Shown piece by piece: positions 17,327-25,961 of a stretch of 64,000 nt of DNA. Where the stretch lies: positions 248,001 to 312,000 of the forward strand of contig CALFMO010000009.1 in NCBI GenBank assembly GCA_937879855.1, written 5' to 3'. Position numbers and translations under genes: made by a program. Source of the DNA: an uncultured Acidobacteriaceae bacterium. GTDB lineage: Bacteria > Acidobacteriota > Terriglobia > Terriglobales > Acidobacteriaceae. Below the pieces are notes generated by a model, which was not told where the DNA came from, made no database searches, and saw nothing but the letters and a program-made list of their open reading frames with translations. Numbering within the stretch: the stretch's first letter is position 1; each line of letters opens with the position of its first letter.

Positions 17327-18478
17327 CTATTGAGGCGTTTGCGGGTTGTCCGCTGGGGCGGCAGGCTGTTCCGACTCGTTCACGATGCTGTTGTCACGAC
17401 GCCGCAGCACGACCGGTTCATTACTGCGTCGTAAAGCATCGCGCTCCTGTGCGACCTTGGCTCCGACTTTGGTGTCGCTGTCAGCGGCAACCGTCAGGAG
17501 TTGCTTTCCCTCCTCGGTGCGCCGGGTCGCAACTCCTACTTTGGCGTTGGCCCCACCCGCTTCCCGGGCATGGTCGTAGAAGAATTGCGCGGTCTCTTTG
17601 TCACCCGCCATTTCGGCTACAAAGCCGATGTTGTTGAGGGTGAATGCGTCATGCGGATTGAGGGCATATGCTTTGCGAAAATCGGCGTCCGCCGCGCGCA
17701 GGTCGTTGCGGTTCACTGCGGAAACGCCGCGCAGGTTCAGTTCTGCAACCTGCTCGGTGAGATCGTTCACCCGCGCCAGACGGTTGCGCAGCGCCTTGGC
17801 GTTCTGCTGCGCCATTTCGTAGATAGGTTTTCCGCGCCACGTGCGGTCGACGGTGACGACGGCGGTCGCATCGGAATGCATACCCGCGGCTTCGTCGTAG
17901 TATTTCAGCGCCTCTTGCGCTTCTCCCTCCATTTCCTTGGCGACGCCCATGTTATTTAGGGTGAAGACATTTTGCGGATCTTTTTTCAGCGTTTCTTGGA
18001 GCAATAAATCGGCTTCGGGCCCTCGTCCCTGCGACAGCAGGCGCACCGCCTCCACGTTGGCATGGTTGATCTGAAGCGGTGAGTCATTCAATGCCAGGGC
18101 CTCGCTCATGGGCCGGCCTTCCACGCGTTTGGCGCTCGCCCGGTCGATGACCGCTCCGCTCGATTGTTCACCGGCCAATGCGTAGAACCGTTCCGCGCGG
18201 TCAAGCTGACCCTGCAATTCGGAAATGTAGCCAAGATTATTGAGCGTAAAGGCGTCGTCGGGATCGAACAGATATGCTTTGTAGAACAGCCGTTCCGCCT
18301 TCTTGTAGTTGTGCTTACGAACTGCCTCCACGCCGTCACGGTTCAGTCGCTGTACGGGCGTGAGCTTGCTCCTCTTGGGAATGTTTATCTTGAGGTCCTT
18401 CGCCTGTGCGGATTGCGATCCCCATCCCGCCACCGCTGTCGCGATCAAAGCTATGAAAAGCCAGCGCTTACAGGGCAT
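17327..18478 (-). CDS. Exported TPR protein with three long internal repeats
   Basis: The 383-residue protein has a signal peptide (MPCKRWLFIALIATAVAGW, ending SAQA) and three copies of a roughly 110-residue module. Each module contains two TPR-like helices with the shared core DAFTLNNLGY/VFTLNNMGV/DAFTLNNIGF and a linker containing R-x-x-EG or a similar basic turn. The tail is polar. The frame is open to 18526; ATG 18478 is preferred because GGAAGAAG lies next to it and the signal peptide then starts correctly. Protein-protein scaffolding in the periplasm is likely. The flippase gene is convergent with it. Confidence 0.8.
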   Translation of the reverse strand: MPCKRWLFIALIATAVAGWGSQSAQAKDLKINIPKRSKLTPVQRLNRDGVEAVRKHNYKKAERLFYKAYLFDPDDAFTLNNLGYISELQGQLDRAERFYALAGEQSSGAVIDRASAKRVEGRPMSEALALNDSPLQINHANVEAVRLLSQGRGPEADLLLQETLKKDPQNVFTLNNMGVAKEMEGEAQEALKYYDEAAGMHSDATAVVTVDRTWRGKPIYEMAQQNAKALRNRLARVNDLTEQVAELNLRGVSAVNRNDLRAADADFRKAYALNPHDAFTLNNIGFVAEMAGDKETAQFFYDHAREAGGANAKVGVATRRTEEGKQLLTVAADSDTKVGAKVAQERDALRRSNEPVVLRRRDNSIVNESEQPAAPADNPQTPQ

Positions 18479-18656
18479 CTTCTTCCAGTCCTTGAGAGTC
18501 AAAAATGGCACAAACTGAGGCTTCATTAAGATGCCTATGGGCGGATTTTGTTTGCCGTGTAATGGACCCGAATCAGGTCGAATTGAGACTACCCTCTAGA
18601 GGCAGTTGGCATCCAATTGGCTCGGGGGAAACGCCCGTTCTATCGAGAAAATAAAT

Positions 18657-19598
18657 ATGACTTTTGTGGCGAAATTCGCTGTCGGCAGCCTGCTTCTTGG
18701 CGGGCTCGCTTGTGCCCAGGTGCCCTCGGACCCCCCGGCCTCGGCGGCGACGTCCGCAATGGTCTCGTCACCGTCATCCGCGGACTCCAGTATTAAACCG
18801 TTGCCGGCAGCCACTCCCGAACCTCCTCCCGAAACTGACATCGTGATTGACCCTGCCAGTCTGCTGCCCGATCCTCCGAGCGTGCCCAAGGCCAAGGCAA
18901 CGTTGATCGGTGGTACGGTCGAGCGACTGGATCGGGTTCGCGATCAGGTTACGGTCCGTGTTTTCGGCGGCGGCCGAATGAATATTCTGTTTGATCCGCG
19001 CACCCAAGTGTATCGGGGACAGACACCTGGCAGCCTCGCCGATTTGAACGTCGGAGAACGCATCTATCTCGATACCATTCTGGATGGAAACACCGTCTTC
19101 GCGCGTAGTATTCGCCTCAAGAACGTGCAGGCAGTAGGCGAGAGCCAGGGAGTCATAGTGAATTACCGGTCAGATCGCGGCGAAATGACGGTCCGCGACG
19201 CGATTTCTCCAACGCCGGTCCGGGTGCGGCTCAACTCTTCGACCCGCTTCGTACAGAATGGGCGCGCCATTGCCCCCAGCGCTTTGCTAGAGGGTTCCCT
19301 CGTCGCAATGAAGTTTAATGCGGAAGGCAACGGGCACGAGGTAGCCCGCGAGGTTTCGATTCTGGCCCTCCCCGGAGCCCGCTATACCTTCTCGGGGCAA
19401 GTTTTACATATCGACCTGCGCACCGGCCTGTTGGTCCTCAATTCTTCAACGGATCAAAAGACGTACGAAATTTTTCTCGATCCGTCTTCCACGCCGGACG
19501 AAAACCTACAGGTGGGCTCAGTAGTGACTGTGATTACGTCCTTCGAAGGCTCGCGTTACGTCGCCCGCAATGTGACAATCAATTCCCAGGGCAGATAA
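18657..19598 (+). CDS. Exported DUF5666-type protein
   Basis: The 313-residue protein has a signal peptide (ending LACAQ), a proline/alanine-rich spacer, and three successive small strand-rich units. The first, GTVERLDRVRDQVTVRVFGG, matches the OB-like pattern of DUF5666 domains. The function of this family is unknown; metal or nucleic-acid binding has no support here. The frame is open from TTG 18606, but ATG 18657 starts the signal peptide. It is divergent from the TPR gene at 17327-18478. Confidence 0.75.
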   Translation: MTFVAKFAVGSLLLGGLACAQVPSDPPASAATSAMVSSPSSADSSIKPLPAATPEPPPETDIVIDPASLLPDPPSVPKAKATLIGGTVERLDRVRDQVTVRVFGGGRMNILFDPRTQVYRGQTPGSLADLNVGERIYLDTILDGNTVFARSIRLKNVQAVGESQGVIVNYRSDRGEMTVRDAISPTPVRVRLNSSTRFVQNGRAIAPSALLEGSLVAMKFNAEGNGHEVAREVSILALPGARYTFSGQVLHIDLRTGLLVLNSSTDQKTYEIFLDPSSTPDENLQVGSVVTVITSFEGSRYVARNVTINSQGR

Positions 19599-19651
19599 AA
19601 CCCAACTCTCTATAAGCAAGCGAAGAGTAGCGCGGCGTTACCATAAGTAGC

Positions 19652-19668
19652 GCCGGCATCCTGCCGGC
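19652..19668. repeat. GCCGGC inverted repeat, REP-like hairpin
   Basis: GCCGGC arms at 19652-19657 and 19663-19668 enclose ATCCT between the convergent ends of the DUF5666 and phosphoesterase genes. The surrounding GTAGCGCCGGCATCCTGCCG reads like dispersed intergenic palindromes of this phylum, from memory rather than a search. No second copy was seen in this window. Confidence 0.35.
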
Positions 19669-19748
19669 TGTCCCGGAGCGTCCTCGCCCGCGGCGCATTT
19701 GCTTCAAGAGGAGCCAAACATTTCAACACCGCAGCGTCGAGCCCCGCC

Positions 19749-21266
19749 TTATTGCAACACCTGAGCGTTGCAAGCTCCGCCCGTCGACTGCGTTGGCGGC
19801 GTAGGCGGCGTAGCCCACGGAGCATTCTGAAAATCGAAAAATTCCGTCATATCCATCTGGGCTGCGTCGCGGTTGGTGAGCGACGGCACATTGAATCGGG
19901 TTTCGATGAATTTCAGGATCGCGGTGTAATCGGCCACGGTGTGCGACACATAATTCTTCTTCGTGAAAGGAGAAACCACAATCAGGGGGACTCGAAAGCC
20001 GGTCTTGTCGAAGTTGCAATTGGAGGGGTTGACGGCCGGAGGAGTGCAAATGTCTTGAGGCTGCAGATCGATCGGCGCAATGCCGTCGGGGTTCACGGAG
20101 GGCTGCGGCGAAACGTGATCATAAAGGCCGCCCGGTTCGTCGTAGGTAAGAATAAAAACAGAATCCTTCCACGACGAGCTCGTCATCAAGGCGTTGATCA
20201 AACTCGCCGCATAGGCGGCGCCAGTCTGCACATTCGTGCCCGAACTCGGGTGCTCATCTCGATTGGAAAGGTATCCGGTCTCAATAAAGGCGACGGACGG
20301 AAGCGTGCCCGCTTGGACGTCGGCAAGGTATTGCGATACTGGCACTACATTGCTCGGCAATGGATTCGGAGGCGTATAGGTTTGAAACTGCGTCAAGTAA
20401 GTGCAGGCTCCTCCATTTGAGGCTGCGGCTGCGGACGCATCGTGGGCCACCCCCCCTTTGGGGACCAGGGAATCGCCAGGAGTAGTTGAACAGACGTCGT
20501 CGCTGTAATAAACCTTCCAGCTGACACCGGCCTTCTGAAGAGCCTCGAATATCGTCGGAGCCGTGAGCGCGTGGTCATCCGCTGTGTTGGTTCCGGGAGG
20601 ATAGACATAGCCCTGCGATGTGGCCGCGAACAGGTACATGCGATTCACTTGCGTGCGGCTCATCACCGGGGAGAACCAGCGGTCCGAGGTGGCAAAGTTC
20701 GAAGCCATGAAATAGTAATAGTTCAAATCGCTCCCGTCGTAGAAGCCCATGGCGCGGCGACCTTGCGTATCGGGATAACCCAGATCTGTGGCGTATTTCC
20801 CCGCGTTATAGGCGAAGCCATCCAGCGTAGCCGTGGGACCAATCGGTTCGCTCAAACTCCAATCAATATGGCTTTCATCCCAGGAAGGGCTGAGATTATC
20901 GATGCACTCGGTCGCGACATGGAACGCGGAAATGGGGGTCGTGCTGCCCCCGTTCGCGGAATAGCTAGGGTTGGATGCGTTAGCTGGCAAGCCGTCAAAC
21001 TGCTGAGCAGGAAATCCATTTGCCGCCCAGTACTTGGAGAGTTCTCCGAAGTAGGAATCGAACGAGCGGTTCTCCTGGGCCATGAAAACGATGTGATTCA
21101 CTGACTGGAGACTGCCAGGCGCCTTCGTCGGTGTCGGCGGCGGTGTGGTTGGGGTCGTGGTTGTTGTCGTCGGATTTGAAACCAATCCCTGACATCCGAA
21201 CAGCGTCAGCAGCGTCAGCAAAGAAAGAATCAATCCCGCAGTTGAGAGCCAACAGGGCTTTTGCAT
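19749..21266 (-). CDS. Phosphoesterase family protein (phospholipase C/acid phosphatase type), lipoprotein
   Basis: The 505-residue exported protein starts with a lipoprotein signal (LLTLLTLFGC), then a threonine/proline-rich linker. The catalytic core has QENRSFDSYFGEL, the N-terminal signature of the non-haemolytic phospholipase C/AcpA group, and TYDEPGGLYDHVSP, its metal-binding region. It would hydrolyse phosphate esters outside the inner membrane. The frame is open to 21530, but ATG 21266 with AAAGGTGA just upstream is the clear start and removes 88 unrelated codons. It lies within the polysaccharide region but shares no operon. Confidence 0.88.
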   Translation of the reverse strand: MQKPCWLSTAGLILSLLTLLTLFGCQGLVSNPTTTTTTPTTPPPTPTKAPGSLQSVNHIVFMAQENRSFDSYFGELSKYWAANGFPAQQFDGLPANASNPSYSANGGSTTPISAFHVATECIDNLSPSWDESHIDWSLSEPIGPTATLDGFAYNAGKYATDLGYPDTQGRRAMGFYDGSDLNYYYFMASNFATSDRWFSPVMSRTQVNRMYLFAATSQGYVYPPGTNTADDHALTAPTIFEALQKAGVSWKVYYSDDVCSTTPGDSLVPKGGVAHDASAAAASNGGACTYLTQFQTYTPPNPLPSNVVPVSQYLADVQAGTLPSVAFIETGYLSNRDEHPSSGTNVQTGAAYAASLINALMTSSSWKDSVFILTYDEPGGLYDHVSPQPSVNPDGIAPIDLQPQDICTPPAVNPSNCNFDKTGFRVPLIVVSPFTKKNYVSHTVADYTAILKFIETRFNVPSLTNRDAAQMDMTEFFDFQNAPWATPPTPPTQSTGGACNAQVLQ

Positions 21267-21647
21267 GATCACCTTTATTTTTGAAAGCGTTTTAAAAAGT
21301 CCGTGAAGCTTAGTGGCTGAGATTGGATGAATGTTTGGGTCGGAATGTTGGTCTGGAAGTGATCTCAAAAAGCGTCGCCAACGCATTGAGACATCGGTGC
21401 TTAGCGGTTTTGAGAGCAGCGCAGCCCGTTTCGGCCTCGTGCCATTTTTCGGGTCCTTCCGGTCGGTGCTTGTGTGTTGTGCGAATTGCTCTCCACACGC
21501 GGTGCAGACGCTTCGAAGGGAAAGTCCCAAGGAGCATTACCGCCTTAGCTAATGGCAGGTAAGTTTCTAGCCCAAAAGTTCATGCACCATCGAGGCTTTA
21601 CAAAGTTTATCTCCCGCTATAAGCTGCCTTCGATTTCGAGAAACTTT

Positions 21648-21852
21648 GTCCCAGAAAAAGTTTGTCCCAGAAAAGTTTCGTCGGAGATACATCTGCATCG
21701 ATCTGTGATTTCGATCACAGATCGGTGACTCTGTGGTTGCTACAGTTCTGCCAAAGAACGTTTGTCCCAGCAAGCCTGTTTGAGTAGGTTCGTCCCAGAA
21801 AGTCCCAGCAAGCCTGTTTAAGCAAGGTTCGTCCCAGAAAGGTTTGTCCCAG
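21648..21852 (+). repeat. Seven GTCCCAG heptamers with a tandem duplication
   Basis: GTCCCAG occurs at 21648, 21664, 21764, 21792, 21802, 21831 and 21846 (start positions), all in the same orientation, mostly preceded by TT or TTC and followed by AAA or CAAG. The segments 21764-21801 and 21802-21840 are near-identical tandem copies, each carrying GTCCCAGCAAGCCTGTTT and a second heptamer. Confidence 0.8.
21699..21724. promoter_or_regulatory. CRP/FNR-like operator palindrome
   Basis: A perfect 11-base inverted repeat with a TTCG centre contains TGTGA-N6-TCACA at 21704-21719, the consensus of CRP-family sites in other bacteria. It lies about 230 bases upstream of the GH99-like gene start at 21953. 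As RNA it could also form a TTCG-loop hairpin. Binding by a CRP homologue is inference. Confidence 0.5.
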
Positions 21853-21952
21853 TTAGAAAGCTTGTTCCGAGGAATCTACAGGCGCAGCGAGCCTCCCTCG
21901 TGAATTAGCTGAGTTTCAAGCACGACCTCGGTCCCTCCGCTCCTGAGGAAAA

Positions 21953-23815
21953 ATGTGTGTCGAGAAGCTGTATGCAGCAGCTCTGCTGCTGTGTGTAACG
22001 AGTGTGTGTTCAGCCTCAACGTATGTAGTTCCCACCACCACCTTGGCGGCGCAAACAGCGAATAACACCAGTGCGTCGAACAGCTTTACCAGTCAAACCA
22101 ACGGCAATGCTGGCCCCGGCAACGTAAGCAAGGTGGACGTGCACTCATTGCTCTATTCGGGCGCGAGCACCAAGGTTTATGCGCACCTGATGCTATGGTT
22201 CGGAGGCTCGAACCACATGAACGTGGGCTACAGTTCCACCGATCCCGTACAGGTCCACAACCAGATCACCGACATGATCAGCCGTGGAATCGAGGGCGTC
22301 ATTCTTGATTGGTATGGCCCGAACAATAGCATCGATGACGCCGCAAAACTCGTCATGGCAGAGGCTGAGAGCCATCCCGGCTTCACCTTCGCGATCATGG
22401 TGGACCAGGGCGCAATCCAGTGGTATTCCTGTTCCGGGTGCACGCCTCAGCAGGCGCTCGTGAGCGACCTGCAATACGTTGAGCAAACCTACTTTCCGTC
22501 TCCGGCCTACATGAAGGTGCAGGGGCGTCCTGTTGTCACGAACTTTGGCGTTGACGACTCGTACACCGTGGATTGGACCGCGGCGGGTGCAGCGCTGTCT
22601 ACCCAACCTGACTTCCTTTTTCAAAACAGCAACGGATTCACTCATGTAGTGAGCGATGGCAGTTATTCCTGGGTGATGCCCACTACCACCGATTACGGGA
22701 TGAGTTACCTGACAAGTTTCTATGCCACAGGAATGCCCTTGACGACTGAGGAGACGGTAGGCGCGGCGTACAAAGGTTTCAACGACTCGCTTGCGGCATG
22801 GGGATCAAACCGCATCATGGGTCAGCAATGCGGCCAAACGTGGTTGCAGACATTCTCGGAAATCAACGGTCTTTACAACTCAGGGAATCAATTGCCCGCC
22901 CTGCAACTGGTAACCTGGAACGATTACGAAGAAGCCACCGAGATCGAATCTGGCATTAACAACTGTTTAGCTGTATCTGCCGCAGCATCCGGAAACACGC
23001 TGAAGTGGACAATCGCCGGAAACGCGAACACGGTCGATCACTATGTTGCTTACATCAGCACCGATGGACAGAATCTGATGCGCCTGGCAGAGGTGAGTGC
23101 AGGTACCAGCGCGTTGAACCTGTGCAGCTACTCGGTTCCCAATGACACCTACAAGTTTTTTGTGCAGGCTGTGGGGAAGCCGACGCTAAACAACCAGATT
23201 TCTGCGCCAGTCACATTGACGTCCACCTGCGTAGCGCCACAGCCGCCAACTCCCAGCCCGACCCCGACCCCAACCCCAAAGCCGGCCCCGACTTTGGCCT
23301 TTGGGACCAATCCCTCTTCCTTAACGATTTCCTCTGGGGGCACGGGAAATGTGACGGTGTCGGCAACTGCTCAATCAGGCGCTTTCAACAGTGCCATCAC
23401 CCTGGCCTGTTCCGGATTGCCCAAGACTCTCGCCTGCTCGTTTGCGCCCGCTTCCATTACTCCCGGTAGCAGCACCGCCAGTTCCGTTCTTACCGTTGCC
23501 GCCGCGAGTGTTACCGCTACGAACCACCGCGAACGGAACTACCCTGTGCTCGCTACCTGGCTCTTCAGTTTCGGTCTGTTCGGTGTGACTCTGATCGGAA
23601 AGGTGCAGCGGAAGCGCGTGGTCACCGTTCTTGGAGCCTGTGCCCTGGCTGCGATGATTGTCGGCCTCACGTCGTGCGGAGGAGTCAGCACCGGTGCGGC
23701 CAACATTGCCAGCCCCGTCACTCCCGCTCCGGCGGCTGCTAACTATACCGTCACCGTTCAGGGGACTGCCAATTCCGTTCAACTGTCCACCGTTGTGACC
23801 GTTACCGTGAAGTAG
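21953..23815 (+). CDS. Secreted GH99-like protein with C-terminal Ig/anchor region
   Basis: The 620-residue protein has a signal peptide (ending VCSA), a GH99-like barrel (about 70-345) with LWFGGSNHMNVGYSS, LDWYGPN and VTWNDYEEATEIE, a fibronectin-like unit (about 345-425), a PT/PK linker, an Ig-like unit with SLTISSGGTGNVTVSA, and a C-terminal part with two hydrophobic stretches (about 525-570) and a final strand-rich tail. It is a longer homologue of the lipoprotein at 5277-6257. A role in cutting a mannose-type or related glycan is inferred. Its last 441 bases are overlapped by the antisense glycosyltransferase frame. Confidence 0.8.
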   Translation: MCVEKLYAAALLLCVTSVCSASTYVVPTTTLAAQTANNTSASNSFTSQTNGNAGPGNVSKVDVHSLLYSGASTKVYAHLMLWFGGSNHMNVGYSSTDPVQVHNQITDMISRGIEGVILDWYGPNNSIDDAAKLVMAEAESHPGFTFAIMVDQGAIQWYSCSGCTPQQALVSDLQYVEQTYFPSPAYMKVQGRPVVTNFGVDDSYTVDWTAAGAALSTQPDFLFQNSNGFTHVVSDGSYSWVMPTTTDYGMSYLTSFYATGMPLTTEETVGAAYKGFNDSLAAWGSNRIMGQQCGQTWLQTFSEINGLYNSGNQLPALQLVTWNDYEEATEIESGINNCLAVSAAASGNTLKWTIAGNANTVDHYVAYISTDGQNLMRLAEVSAGTSALNLCSYSVPNDTYKFFVQAVGKPTLNNQISAPVTLTSTCVAPQPPTPSPTPTPTPKPAPTLAFGTNPSSLTISSGGTGNVTVSATAQSGAFNSAITLACSGLPKTLACSFAPASITPGSSTASSVLTVAAASVTATNHRERNYPVLATWLFSFGLFGVTLIGKVQRKRVVTVLGACALAAMIVGLTSCGGVSTGAANIASPVTPAPAAANYTVTVQGTANSVQLSTVVTVTVK

Positions 23816-25111
23816 GAAGTCGTCGGTACCGTTCCAGCCAGTATGGAGAACCGCGGAGCGTCGGGCCCAGCCCAGCGAATTCCGTGTCATGAGACGCAAC
23901 AATAGCGATTTCGAGGGCATCCAGCTGGGCAGGCGCCGGAAACGGGAGACAGATTTGAGGGTCTGCACTCGTTGCTGAAGCTCGAAGTGGCGAAGATATT
24001 TCTGCACGACGTTTGGCATGGTCATGCGCAACGCCGCCGAGAAATTTTGTGTAGCCATCCGTTGTTGTTCCTCGGGATTCCGCAGCAAGTCCATGACGCA
24101 CTCGGCAAGGCCTTGCGTACTTCCCGGGGGATAAAACTGGATTGCCAGCTCTTCGCCCTGCGCCATCTGGCGGAAGTCCGGCAAATCAGCGGAAATCATC
24201 GGTACACCGTAGGCGCAGGCTAAGTGAGCCACACCGCTGCAGCCCGTGGACGACGAATAGGGCATGACCGCAACGGTCGAGCTTTGGAATAAATCGGCCA
24301 GCTTATCTTCGGGAACATAGCCGCGGAATTCGATGCGAGGGTTGCCCGTGCACTTCCGCCTGACCGATTCTGTGTAACCTCTGGCTTGGGGATGATCTCC
24401 TCCGGCAATCACGAGCTTCGCCTCAGGCAAGCAAGCCGCAATCTGGTTGAACGCCTCAATCATGAGTTCCAGACGCTTGTAGGTTCCCCACTTTCCGAAA
24501 GCCAGGATCCGATGGATCGGGTTTCCGCGTCGTGCAAAATCGGGGAATTCGGGCCGGCGCGCCAGAATCCCGTGCGCTCGCAAGTGAACATTATCGCTGC
24601 CGTACTTGTCGTTCAGAATCTTGCGATAGCCCGGCATCAGGACGGACACCGAATTTGAGAGCAAAAGCATGCGCGTGGCAACGGCGCCCGCAAAGCGGTA
24701 CAAGCCCTCGTGTTTTACTCCCGCGTCCTTGAGTTCTACGGTATCCATCAGGTGATGCAGGGTGACATGCGTATAGCGTCCGCTCAAACGAGCGAGCAGC
24801 GGGGTCATAAGGCCGGAGAAAGCCACCAGCGGGTTGCGTCCGAACGTGCTGAACAGGAGATTGAACCAGACCACGTCGGGTTTCAACTCGTGCAATATCT
24901 TAAGCAGATGGATCACACTGCGTGGGTCGTCAAATGACCAGCAGCGCAGCACATTAAACCCTTCGGGCTCAGCGTGCTCCGGCGGGAGCTGATCGGCCAG
25001 CACCGTAAGGTTGAGGAACGGATTGCGCTGCAGCTGCTGCGCGATATGAAAGCCATATTCGCTCAATCCTCCGGTGCTTGGGGGAAAAGTAGTGACCAGG
25101 CAGATTTTCAT
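23375..25111 (-). CDS. Group-1 (GT4-type) glycosyltransferase with an antisense-overlapping tail
   Basis: Residues 1 to about 385 are a GT-B glycosyltransferase of family 4 type: N-terminal CLVTTFPPSTGGLSEYG, ILAFGKWGTYKRLELMIEAF, and a C-terminal nucleotide-sugar region (AVMPYSSSTGCSGVAHLA). It would add a sugar in the cytoplasm during polysaccharide synthesis. ATG 25111 has GGGAG upstream. From about residue 430 the frame runs, without a stop, for 441 bases antisense to the GH99-like gene and becomes a low-complexity Gly/Asn/Ser sequence. That tail is probably not a conserved domain; the annotated 3' end is therefore uncertain. Confidence 0.82.
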   Translation of the reverse strand: MKICLVTTFPPSTGGLSEYGFHIAQQLQRNPFLNLTVLADQLPPEHAEPEGFNVLRCWSFDDPRSVIHLLKILHELKPDVVWFNLLFSTFGRNPLVAFSGLMTPLLARLSGRYTHVTLHHLMDTVELKDAGVKHEGLYRFAGAVATRMLLLSNSVSVLMPGYRKILNDKYGSDNVHLRAHGILARRPEFPDFARRGNPIHRILAFGKWGTYKRLELMIEAFNQIAACLPEAKLVIAGGDHPQARGYTESVRRKCTGNPRIEFRGYVPEDKLADLFQSSTVAVMPYSSSTGCSGVAHLACAYGVPMISADLPDFRQMAQGEELAIQFYPPGSTQGLAECVMDLLRNPEEQQRMATQNFSAALRMTMPNVVQKYLRHFELQQRVQTLKSVSRFRRLPSWMPSKSLLLRLMTRNSLGWARRSAVLHTGWNGTDDFLLHGNGHNGGQLNGIGSPLNGDGIVSSRRSGSDGAGNVGRTGADSSARREADNHRSQGTGSKNGDHALPLHLSDQSHTEQTETEEPGSEHRVVPFAVVRSGNTRGGNGKNGTGGAATGSNGSGRKRAGESLGQSGTGQGDGTVESA

Positions 25112-25194
25112 TAGACTCCCGTCTTGTTAGCGCTTAGGGTTCGATGTGCTTTCAGGAGAAGATGTTGGCAGGCATCGGGCAGAAAGAATTTGAT

Positions 25195-25920
25195 TCAAAG
25201 GTTCGGAGTTTTGGATGGCGCGATGCCGCCAGCGCACTGCAGTTGAAGGTCTGCAGGTTCTACATCCGGATGCGGAAGAACTTCAGAAATCGTTTGCTTG
25301 ATCTTTGCGGTGATTTCTTCCAGCGAAACCGGCGGAAGAATTTTCATGCCGCGGACTAGCCGACTCAATGCGATATAGGAGTCTCTATTCTTGCGGACGA
25401 ACTCCAGCGGATATTCAGGTTTCCGAATATGCGCGACTTCCGGATCGGCGTCAACAATGAAGGCGATATCGGGCCGCGGAATCAAATGCAATAGCAGTCG
25501 CACATAAAGACGGATGAGCCGCGAACTCAGGGGAAGATTCGCGAGTTCGTCGTAAATGTAGCGGTCGAAGATGATGAAGTCGCCGCCAACATCGCAACTT
25601 CCTCTCACCGCCATGCGAAGACTGTAAGCATCGAGCAGATAGAAAAACAGCCGGATCGCTATCACATACCAGGATGTGACGTTTTTATCGCGGCGGCTAA
25701 TGGGCTTGTCGGGCCTTCCAATACCTTTGTCGCCCTTGAAAGCTCTAAAACTCAGGTGTTCGCGTAAGCCGGCGAACACCACGATGTCATCCCAGAAAGT
25801 GTAGAGATTGGCGCGAAGGCCGAGCTGCTGCAAGTGGTGCTGCAGAGCTTTGATCTGCGTGCTCTTGCCGGCCCCATCGATTCCTGAAAAGCTAACTACT
25901 TTTACGTTGTCCAGTCGCAT
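25195..25920 (-). CDS. Thymidylate-kinase-like P-loop protein
   Basis: The 241-residue protein has a Walker A motif SGIDGAGKST (residues 12-21), typical of dTMP kinases, and a FDRYIYDELANLP motif matching the DR-Y region of that family. It is longer than housekeeping Tmk (about 210 residues) and has an extra middle segment. Tmk-like proteins in polysaccharide loci may act as kinases of other small molecules. ATG 25920 is chosen; the frame is open to TTG 25956. It is 83 bases upstream of the glycosyltransferase, same strand. Whether this is the cell's only dTMP kinase cannot be told here. Confidence 0.72.
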   Translation of the reverse strand: MRLDNVKVVSFSGIDGAGKSTQIKALQHHLQQLGLRANLYTFWDDIVVFAGLREHLSFRAFKGDKGIGRPDKPISRRDKNVTSWYVIAIRLFFYLLDAYSLRMAVRGSCDVGGDFIIFDRYIYDELANLPLSSRLIRLYVRLLLHLIPRPDIAFIVDADPEVAHIRKPEYPLEFVRKNRDSYIALSRLVRGMKILPPVSLEEITAKIKQTISEVLPHPDVEPADLQLQCAGGIAPSKTPNL

Positions 25921-25961
25921 GACGAGTGTGGCGCGTCTTGACAGCCGCAATTTCAAAACCT

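Larger units (their letters stand above)
21267..21952. other. Long divergent intergenic region with repeats, 686 bases
   Basis: This is the longest gene-free stretch in the window, between the phosphoesterase (minus) and the second GH99-like gene (plus). It holds seven GTCCCAG heptamers, a 38/39-base tandem duplication and a CRP-like palindrome, each listed separately. Frames open in it are short and show no protein-like features. Confidence 0.6.

Noticed and set aside
21267..21530. 88-codon extension of the phosphoesterase gene
   Set aside because: ATG 21266 has an AAAGGTGA site and starts the lipoprotein signal; the upstream codons look non-coding.
21699..21724. The TTCG hairpin as an intrinsic terminator
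   Set aside because: No T-run follows on either strand, and it lies in a divergent promoter region.
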